A stretch of DNA of 64,000 bases from Symsagittifera roscoffensis (Eukaryota; Xenacoelomorpha; Acoela; Convolutidae), in NCBI RefSeq assembly GCF_963678635.1, contig NC_087065.1:17373623-17437622 (forward strand). Direction: 5' to 3'. Shown piece after piece: positions 59,301-64,000 of the stretch (position 1 is its first letter; the number at the start of each line of letters is the position of its first letter). The notes beneath the pieces were generated by a model that saw only the letters and a list, made by a program, of their open reading frames with translations, was not told the DNA's origin and searched no databases. The translations under genes and the position numbers were made by a program.

Positions 59301-61415
59301 GTCCTCATGCGACACTCGTTCGATCCCCAGGGTTTCCGCCAACTCTCGTCTGCATTCCAAAGTCTCTAGATCTAGTTCCTTCACCTTCTCAGGATATCTC
59401 AAGCGGGTAGTCTCCATAGACTTCTTTTCTCTCCTGCCATCTGCCACCACCACGGAGGACATCGCCGAGCCCGGAGGTGTTGATGACTCTACCTCCTCCG
59501 ACTCCATTGGTGTGGCACTCTGCAATCGGGTCTGATTGCTCCTTGAACTGTCTCTAGTATCAACTCTCGCTCCCAAGCGACCAGCCAAGGCCCTCGAGGC
59601 AAGGAATGGTGGGTTGGGAGGTGGTCCTAAAGTGAATTGGGCTGTCTCCAGCAGGTCCGCTTCTAGCGTGTTTATATGTTCCTGGAAGACGTCGTTCAGC
59701 CACTCCGCTCCCCTTGGCCTATCGAAATGGATTCCATCTTTCGAGGTGTCTTCAGGGAATCCCTTGTTCTCCATGCGTTCAGCTATGTCCAGCAGTCTGA
59801 GAGGAAGCACACTCTTTCGGTGTATGTCTCGGATCGCCTTGTTCAGGCTCCGCACCTTCTGGTTCATCTCTAAGGCGTGCTGATCAAACATCATGTTGTA
59901 GGGGACCGTGCATACCGTCAGCATGATGGGGTCCATCTGGATCCTTAGTTCCTCAAGAAGGCAGCTCATCTTGTCGCACAGCCTCGTTATTTTCCTCGCT
60001 TCTCCCCTTGACACGTCGTTGGTCCCAACCATCAGGGTCACTGTGTAAACTTTGGTCATCCCTATCATGTCCAGGGTTGCCAACATCTGTGGCGTGGCAG
60101 CTCCAGCGAAACTCAAGACTCCTGTTTGCCAGTGTGACCGTATCTGGGTCAACACCCGCACCAGGCTATCCCCTATAATTAGGTGAACTGCACCCTCTGG
60201 CACACGAGGTGGCGCTAGATACTCCACCCAGGCTGCGTCATGGAAGCAGTCCCTCCTGGCTCCCTGTTCCGCACTCCAGTCCAGCCGATTGTGCCTGTGG
60301 TAGTTCCCTTCTGTATTCTTCTTGTAGCTCGCGATCACGACGTTTCTGACCGGCTGTTCCCTCCAAGTTGGGGGAAGCTCTGGCCTTGTCGATCTTTCAC
60401 GACTCTGCTGCTGCAATTTCTCGCCCAGCTCCTTCAGGCGCGATGAGGCGCCACTCACCTGGCTGCCACTCGAGGTCGAGGTTGGGGTATATCCGGGTAA
60501 CACCACATCCATCAGAGGGCGTACAGGTTGGGTCTCTAGGTTGCGCAAGGAAGGCGTCACGTCATTCGGTATCCAGACCTCCAAGCCTTCACTCATGTGT
60601 TCCCTGGCCTCGCGGTCAAGGTTGAACCGTCCTCTAGCCCTGGGAGCTTCATCCACCTCCATGCGCGACTCCGGCCTCGAGCTTGTCACCACTCGTTCGT
60701 TAGACCTGGCTCCCTTTTGTGCGTCAAGCTCGCGTTGTCGCTGTTCTATCCTTTCCAACTCCGACTTTAGTTGATCACGATTCGCGACGTTCTCCCGCAC
60801 CCTTAGCTCCTGCTGATGTTCAGCCCTCAGCATCTCAAGTAATTTCAACGTCTGATCTCGCTCGTCGACTGACTGGTCCCTCTCCAGCTGAAGCTTCTCC
60901 CTATCCAGCTTCGCCTGATCCCGATCGAGGTTCGCTTTATTCTTTTCCTTCAGCGCCTTCTCAAGCTCTTTCTTTAGGACCCCCTGCTCCGGATATGCCT
61001 CGGTCGTCTGCTGCGCTCGCGACATCGACGGCACCTTACTCGAGCTCTGTCCCGTGGATCTTGCTGTTGGCCTCATCGGTAGCGGGAACTCTCCTGCGCC
61101 GTGTTCGGTGTTGTTACTCAGGCCAGGATTTCTTGCCAAGTCAAAGCCCCTTACTCCTCCATCCGCATTCCAAGACAACCATCTGGTCTGTGCCCTATTT
61201 GATATGCCCTCGGTGGTGTAGCCGACTATCAAGACGGCCTCCGTCGCAGACTCCCTGCACTCACCCTGGTCCTCCAACTGGAGGATCGCATTCAGCATCA
61301 CCGCCATTCTTTCGTCTATCTGGGTGTGGTCCAGGTCCCTCAAGCGTCTGTACAGCTCGTCAAGAGTGGGCTTCTGCAGAGCCGCGGGCACGGAGTTCCA
61401 GAATCGGTCTGCCAT
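53109..61415 (-). CDS. giant-element ORF2, 2768 aa, with SGNH esterase domain(s)
   Basis: It has a real ATG at 61415 and no interruption for 8.3 kb. Residues ~145-232 form a charged coiled coil (KALKEKNKANLDRDQAKLD). Residues ~405-575 carry an SGNH/GDSL hydrolase: block I LIIGDSLVRVL (Ser ~417), block III MVGTNDVSRG (Asn ~466) and block V DGIHFD (Asp ~560, His ~563). Residues ~835-1060 look like a second, degenerate copy: VIVAGSDFEG, LLFAGMNDH and GDDHTAIN at similar spacing. Residues ~1190-1240 are hydrophobic (MPISLLLALYLVY) and could be membrane-associated. ~1640-1995 is charged and low-complexity with KTRKRKRE as a possible nuclear signal. The end has a Cys/His cluster, GECPCHCLAQ. About 1700 residues match nothing I know. 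SGNH domains are known in ORF1 of CR1-type non-LTR elements; in an LTR element it is unusual. The post-pol position is that of env or extra ORFs. Confidence 0.88.
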   Translation of the reverse strand: MADRFWNSVPAALQKPTLDELYRRLRDLDHTQIDERMAVMLNAILQLEDQGECRESATEAVLIVGYTTEGISNRAQTRWLSWNADGGVRGFDLARNPGLSNNTEHGAGEFPLPMRPTARSTGQSSSKVPSMSRAQQTTEAYPEQGVLKKELEKALKEKNKANLDRDQAKLDREKLQLERDQSVDERDQTLKLLEMLRAEHQQELRVRENVANRDQLKSELERIEQRQRELDAQKGARSNERVVTSSRPESRMEVDEAPRARGRFNLDREAREHMSEGLEVWIPNDVTPSLRNLETQPVRPLMDVVLPGYTPTSTSSGSQVSGASSRLKELGEKLQQQSRERSTRPELPPTWREQPVRNVVIASYKKNTEGNYHRHNRLDWSAEQGARRDCFHDAAWVEYLAPPRVPEGAVHLIIGDSLVRVLTQIRSHWQTGVLSFAGAATPQMLATLDMIGMTKVYTVTLMVGTNDVSRGEARKITRLCDKMSCLLEELRIQMDPIMLTVCTVPYNMMFDQHALEMNQKVRSLNKAIRDIHRKSVLPLRLLDIAERMENKGFPEDTSKDGIHFDRPRGAEWLNDVFQEHINTLEADLLETAQFTLGPPPNPPFLASRALAGRLGARVDTRDSSRSNQTRLQSATPMESEEVESSTPPGSAMSSVVVADGRREKKSMETTRLRYPEKVKELDLETLECRRELAETLGIERVSHEDLNRHHCVDWLKAHEAHFSRAKLMETTDLTGIPTKAIMGPINYRPLKLLGSPGLIVEPPKHRTGIARIKLATPAQLKVVDKLLNPGGMELPDAAYEGPKLAEDPRYGKPCGGTQLAKTLAVYDRADPAAARVVIVAGSDFEGTSPKLFWPETLVYSLPGAELNQMLTLVVAIKSEMPCEPELLLFAGMNDHLHAMGLLEQLKGKEVPTSRKIWEAIQALFAAMNEVQENVASRFGSKTKVVFTTSPGYASMPPALQFVYAVLILIAEGSEWRILMAAPNRELEPVNLRLYKSELPAAWADISHALRGFYGLADVLIVLDEVLLLEISNFARQLKFSPVIGDDHTAINQLTASLWFRFMEVKVANSTSKSRGPSNERRNVVETEKQLESMKYRLTQENGWWPFLTPRLENVTNKTREEAPLLVKQIWSFLEKQLELAEVRDMTVARFVSAANEVTIAGFWREHAKGELKTRRDYEILKFLSPCWEKEFLAGVFGTTATIFGAFVQEILGMPISLLLALYLVYPRYLFNMGPAYMFSRGVETLRVDGYLALVLLTHGELVSFHRLMEYGEPLSMGRVHTSIETSSYKCAAGLKTLLVQYLMMQNRYMTGEDENPTSREEWEKANRGMPLLTDLCLAMRSDPMGIIRGLEEVMTCIYGPAVTYAFPDPLVITYRHSVTHLSLISVLDGTALNWCQQEVLRARMSNTVLFGKVKDAELIVCNFRGQMQCRMGGKREGPIEMYPKFWNLNPLTADGREILRIPAWKECFALVKRELETIMEKEILPATMPEFPIVRRMTLGMNSPLVVPSIMARMTAEEMQKDFTDGWDPLFIGYTAAVYFHTSEMKVNSWTTQAKKSRGSQPPGYEVRKVLRTLEKEGLENMLPIWDDGRMIVMEGHVALVDDMKFATRKYKAPYGLEQVEIRQEGTELDAAGQLHVALTEYKKLDPATPSPLSVDTPGDKRSGPVEDRFKKILERRRHESEEESMDETLSEAGEDMEVGNTPEPGPSGEELTTQELLKDLSEENWADTATPPLIPSPRKNLELPLAGETFNMGMLLLSSEEREKNTFEGNRDIFLGSLEDDAWQEFLEEFNREVGSETTLDKFKKELWDAVVRFGEPLLIGTGLDEKARKELLNKLVELRNARSKTRKEKCEDSSTLKQKTVDKMVDDIKRDKVGTSNMIKSTNILKARAGGRQELEGVDGEVESMMIATTPSSRDVKTRKRKREVEGWGSPSVDAVSEGNLRETAPIVLARCKTAAYKNSSELRKPLEVEKEIEVSTSSTSEEDFKPQKVNVKRGSTNGQVGEVEIGKEWISKAHQDMGKQVTSDPLERNKTRNTSRTWWVALETLKENEDCLKKLDSGIARRRRNWATQQKAEVNKIEMASHLKRSWQSLLKDHFEEAMRTSSSAPPLMANPFVRTAGQLMFTWSLVGIELETLTSYDRLKLGSKKLEVYQALMQHVARDNSGLSLARRKDATCFLRWTMSMMSDSTILACHQRASGSKTMERRVSTIILNVYQSTGIEKEDGSRLSLENHRKLDEVRRFSNKKFEEEHDVHRNLASSEQYSRLSEKGEYQYVSGVMGIAYNPFLDSEAGGAHRNHEVAELLKFWTERIMEIDAVEKEGPSLGLILEKTPEVISIPRSNKRVEVNMGGGNGLLTTNLGVIWKLLRPSWCPHPHAGLIEETTERVRLAPTEDEDLAKLSVLHKLITPQMQEPSERTSDPGSAKKLEPGSCLDSTCGKGERICDGRSCVRILSFQKEDLVTWFEDITEREKSEVQITAECYARTTVNIATALGFFSRMCGLQALERLESEHHLVTALSVESWPGVLQVTQKHIRSWKVGLEAEMGFPLSEAYGLPLNAKSLIGSMMANLCGSHYPLHMAMVEVSSQRILVDKAFSVPKCVRLARMSHHSHKLLRKIKGTVPKELRDDLSEIWGEDLLKLERENTSDHERQNVIGKPVGSTPNLEDKDTMHEKMMELEPLLEASGERNLRSIEISHGECPCHCLAQTVWYPDHKNLCLVWDVEEIRSIGLPDHRQKVTLLVVSTMLALRWIEENIGRRRRQRLSQYTR

Positions 61416-61939
61416 TCTTTATAACTTCGGGATGTGTGGAGATAGATGTTAACCAGCTCAAGAATTACCTTACCAACTCAAGAATTACCTTACCAACTCA
61501 AGAATTACCTAATTCAAGAATTCTCTAGGAATTTTCTCTTGCAAGCACTTGCTGTAGATCCGGATTATCGCGTGTCTAATCAAGATTCTCTCTTTTTGTT
61601 TCTCGCTTGAGTGTAGTTGGATTTTCAACTTTGTTTTTCAAACTCGATCTGAAAACAGAAAGCTTATTAAAACTTAGCATGTCACGTTCCTAACCTAGAG
61701 ACCCCCCTTCTACCCATATGGTTAAAATCTTATCATTCTCATATCACTTAAAGCAATTCGATTGGATTTTCCTTTAAGAACATGCAGATTCATTTTATGT
61801 TTTAGCACCATCAATTCTTTCTTTTAAAATTCAATTGTCATGCCAATCACATCTTAAGATCCTTTTACCTGCGCCGCACCCCAGTACCTAACTCAAGACT
61901 CCTCCCTCACACCCGACTCGATACCTCCATGTACCCGAC
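61416..61939 (-). other. untranslated gap between Pol and ORF2
   Basis: 524 bases without a frame. It contains the 20-bp tandem repeat at 61453-61512 just before the ORF2 start and ACTCAAGAC-type words near 61900 after the Pol stop. It could contain splice, promoter or initiation signals for ORF2; this is inference. Confidence 0.5.
61453..61512. repeat. three tandem 20-bp units carrying GGTAAG
   Basis: Units CCAGCTCAAGAATTACCTTA, CCAACTCAAGAATTACCTTA and CCAACTCAAGAATTACCTAA. On the coding strand each unit reads TAAGGTAATTCTTGAGTTGG (with small changes), so unit junctions create TTGGTAAG, a good 5' splice-site core. Confidence 0.9.
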
Positions 61940-64000
61940 TCAGGCGATGCTCAAGTAGTACTTCTTGTGAAGATGCACCATTATCTCGGTTTCCGCAAAG
62001 ACCACATGTAGGATAGCATACAATTCCCTCGAGCTCAGTTTGCCCCTGTTTGGGTCGTACACCGGCATCGAGACCTCCACTATTCCTCTTTCAATCATGA
62101 AGTCACGTAGTCTTGTCAGTGCCAATATCACGTGTTCGGGATCAATTGTGTTTCTGTCGTTGACTCTCGTTACTAGGAAGCAGAGGTATTTGCCCGGGAC
62201 TTGTGCCACTGACGGTGGAAGCGCTGCTATGCCTCCCAGTCCTGGCCTCTGTCTGAACAGAAACTCTACGTTCTGGTACTCTCTTTTGAAGTCAGCCTCC
62301 AATCTTGATTTGAAACTCATGTCCGCCGTGATGCAGATCGCGCTGGTCCTGTTTGACAGGATGAAGTCGCTATCCGTTATCATGATGTTCTCTGAGTATT
62401 CATTGGGTATTTCGAATTTCGTTTTGAAATTCCTTCCTATGGTAGGCTCTGGTTCTTCTTCCTCCAGTTCCAATCCGCTTGTTTCCCTCACTTCCTTGAG
62501 CTTCTTTATCATCAAATTTTCGGTGTGGGTAAGTCCTACCCCCACTCCCCGGACAAAAATATTTATCGACGTCCCCGTCGATGTAGTCGGGTCTGAATTG
62601 TCCTTGGGGATGTCCAGTGGCCTGTCTGTTGCTGTCCATCCGAAAAGAGGGTCCTCTGTCTTCATGTAATTTGCTGCTGATACATCGATTTGCTGAATGC
62701 TTTGTCCTTCGCGGCTCTCGTCTTTGACATCACGCATCCACTCTAGAATCCTCAAGTTCGTGTTCTCCCTCCTTTCTATTTCACTCTGCTCGAGATCCGT
62801 CTCCAATTCTGGCGTCGAGTAATCATCCTGCGGATAATGTCCACCATCGTCAATGACCTGCCATTCCTCTTCGGCTTCCAGTTCGCCTGCGCTTAGTAGT
62901 TCATCGCCCAACTTGTCTGGCTGTATCTTATCGATCAAGAAGTCATCCCCGTACCTATTGTACCTCATACCTGTTCGTTTACGATTGCCAGTCCTGGTTT
63001 CCGGTGGTGTTGGTCGATCCGGCTCCATCCACTTCGGTACCTCGTTTTGCTCTGGGTCGTTCCAGTCTTCTTCTACAAATGAACCTGCATCCGACTCCAC
63101 TTCTATCTTTTCGTTGTCGTCCAAACTCAAGTTCTCATTACCATCATTTTTCTCTCTAGTGCCTTTCTCATTCACTTCGCACGCTGGTTCCACCACCAGG
63201 TACTCAAGACCTTCCATGTCTTTTGGCAGGCACCAGTCCTCCGGAGACGGAATGTGAGGCTTCAGATTTTCGTAATGTGCTGCTCGCCCTGTACTCAAGC
63301 GATAGAACCTTCCTTGTTGATGTACTTCCGTAATCATGAACGGTCCTCTCCATTTCTTGAGTAGTTTCTTTGTTCCCTTGGGCGGTATGACATTTTGGAA
63401 AACCCACACGTATTGGCCCACTTCGTATGGCTTTGCTCTTAGTATCTTTTCGTCATATTTCTTGCGTTGCCTCATTTGCGCTTGCGCCGTGTTTCTCCGA
63501 CATAGCTCGTTTAGCTCTTGTTGTCTTTTGATCGCTTCCTTCACGTATGCTTGAGGTGACGTCCTCTTCCCCTCGTACTCCGGGTAGAAGAATGTTAGAG
63601 GCATTGCCCTTTCCCTGCCTGTCAACATCATGAAAGGACTGATACCCGTCGTTGAGTGCTGAGTACTATTATAGGCTCCTACTACTTGTGGCAGGTATTT
63701 GTCCCAGTCCGTCATGTATCTCGAGCAGTACACCCTGAGCATGTTGACCAGTGTCCTGTTCTGTCTCTCTACCAACCCATTGGTCTGTGGATGATAGGTC
63801 GTCGAGTGCGCTTGAGCAATGTGTGATCTCTTCATCAATTCTTTTGTCAAGTCCCCCACAAAAGCCTTGCCGTTGTCCGACTGGAAAGTCATTGGACAAC
63901 CATACCGCGATATCCAATGCGTTATCAGGTGATCACATGTCTCCTCTGCCGAGGCTGTCTGGCACGGAACCGCTTCCGCCAACTTGGTGAAGTGATCTAT
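61940..64000 (-). CDS. Ty3/gypsy Pol C-terminus: integrase core, GPF module, macro-like domain (partial)
   Basis: The frame is open to the window edge, so it is 5'-truncated here. Integrase catalytic acids: Asp in IDHFTK (63995-63997), Asp in QSDNGKAF (63875-63877) and Glu in NGLVERQNR (63767-63769), with exactly 35 residues between the last two. A GPY/F-type module follows (KKWRGPFMITEV). Next is ~270 residues of acidic linker. Roughly the last 145 residues (about 62385-61945) resemble a macro domain of the OARD1/TARG1 type: SAICITADMSFKSRLEADFK, KYLCFLVTRVNDRNT and EVSMPVYDP..., ending in ILHVVFAETEIMVHLH. The Gly-rich phosphate loop (GCGL in relatives) is replaced by YDPNRGK, so ADP-ribose hydrolysis is doubtful and binding uncertain. 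A chromodomain was not seen. Confidence 0.88.
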   Translation of the reverse strand: MDHFTKLAEAVPCQTASAEETCDHLITHWISRYGCPMTFQSDNGKAFVGDLTKELMKRSHIAQAHSTTYHPQTNGLVERQNRTLVNMLRVYCSRYMTDWDKYLPQVVGAYNSTQHSTTGISPFMMLTGRERAMPLTFFYPEYEGKRTSPQAYVKEAIKRQQELNELCRRNTAQAQMRQRKKYDEKILRAKPYEVGQYVWVFQNVIPPKGTKKLLKKWRGPFMITEVHQQGRFYRLSTGRAAHYENLKPHIPSPEDWCLPKDMEGLEYLVVEPACEVNEKGTREKNDGNENLSLDDNEKIEVESDAGSFVEEDWNDPEQNEVPKWMEPDRPTPPETRTGNRKRTGMRYNRYGDDFLIDKIQPDKLGDELLSAGELEAEEEWQVIDDGGHYPQDDYSTPELETDLEQSEIERRENTNLRILEWMRDVKDESREGQSIQQIDVSAANYMKTEDPLFGWTATDRPLDIPKDNSDPTTSTGTSINIFVRGVGVGLTHTENLMIKKLKEVRETSGLELEEEEPEPTIGRNFKTKFEIPNEYSENIMITDSDFILSNRTSAICITADMSFKSRLEADFKREYQNVEFLFRQRPGLGGIAALPPSVAQVPGKYLCFLVTRVNDRNTIDPEHVILALTRLRDFMIERGIVEVSMPVYDPNRGKLSSRELYAILHVVFAETEIMVHLHKKYYLSIA

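Larger units (their letters stand above)
52546..64000 (-). mobile_element. 3' part of a giant Ty3/gypsy-like retroelement (continues past the window)
   Basis: In transcription order: Pol C-terminus (64000-61940), a 0.5-kb gap, a 2768-codon ORF (61415-53109) and an overlapping 258-codon ORF (53322-52546). All are on - and intact. Codon use is clearly more GC-rich than in the surrounding host DNA. Gag, protease, RT, RNase H and the 5' LTR must lie beyond 64000. More than 11.4 kb is already present after the integrase catalytic start. The whole element is probably well over 15 kb, in the size class of plant Ogre and the planarian Burro elements; that comparison is by size only. Confidence 0.8.

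Noticed and set aside
52715-61528. Many long + strand frames opposite the giant ORF, e.g. 55453-56274 (273 codons) and 60719-61528 (269 codons)
   Set aside because: They are antisense to an intact 2768-codon frame, are rich in Ser/Pro/Leu as expected from complementing Glu/Arg/Lys codons, and show no domain.
61940-62390. Assigning confirmed ADP-ribosylhydrolase activity to the Pol C-terminus
   Set aside because: The Gly-rich loop and the expected catalytic Lys/Asp positions are not kept; only fold-level resemblance is claimed.
62040-63257. + strand frames of 209 and 134 codons opposite Pol
   Set aside because: Antisense shadows of the integrase/macro frame with Ser-rich low-complexity translation.

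Overview
This window looks like nuclear DNA of an invertebrate animal. It is AT-rich, with short exons bounded by GT..AG introns, a rhodopsin-family receptor and NEK- and SBK-type kinases, and a dense mixture of transposon families. The species cannot be named from sequence alone. An AT-rich flatworm or similar lophotrochozoan would fit, but that is a guess.

Host genes. (1) A NEK-family protein kinase on + (1942-4797, 5 exons, 456 codons). (2) An aminergic-type GPCR on - (26493 to 12331, 9 exons, 814 codons) with a third intracellular loop of about 450 residues; its phases close without a gap across all nine exons. (3) A lysine/serine-rich protein of unknown function on - (37142 to 27506, with a probable upstream exon at 37843-37615). 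(4) An SBK-like pseudokinase on + (44064-45552, 3 exons, 378 codons) that has lost the catalytic HRD and DFG aspartates. A frame-broken SET-domain/C2H2-like locus (+, about 32240-33919) lies inside the large intron of gene 3, between two arrays of the same ~82-bp repeat.

Repeats. Three hAT-type MITEs with CAGGGG termini and 8-bp target duplications lie at 10194, 19169 and 28402. A ~1.2-kb family with a tRNA-like end occurs in opposite orientations at 6.4-7.6 kb and 20.6-21.8 kb. A ~1.2-kb direct duplication lies at 8.7-9.9 and 10.95-12.2 kb. There are also foldback elements, tRNA-derived SINE-like sequences, diverged tandem arrays, a decayed LINE, and a scrambled, internally deleted Ty1/copia element (46.6-49.3 kb).

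The most striking part is the right end (52.5-64 kb, - strand). It is the 3' portion of a very large Ty3/gypsy-like element and continues beyond the window. In transcription order it has: (a) a Pol C-terminus with an intact D,D35E integrase core, a GPF module, an acidic linker and a C-terminal macro-domain-like module; (b) a ~0.5-kb gap with a 20-bp tandem repeat carrying GGTAAG; (c) one uninterrupted 2768-codon ORF with a coiled coil, a complete SGNH (GDSL) esterase signature, a second degenerate SGNH-like segment and about 1700 residues I cannot assign; (d) an overlapping 258-codon ORF ending in a SUMO-interaction-like motif. All frames are intact, which suggests a recent insertion. Macro domain, tandem SGNH domains and a giant post-pol ORF in one LTR-type element is the best candidate here for something undescribed.
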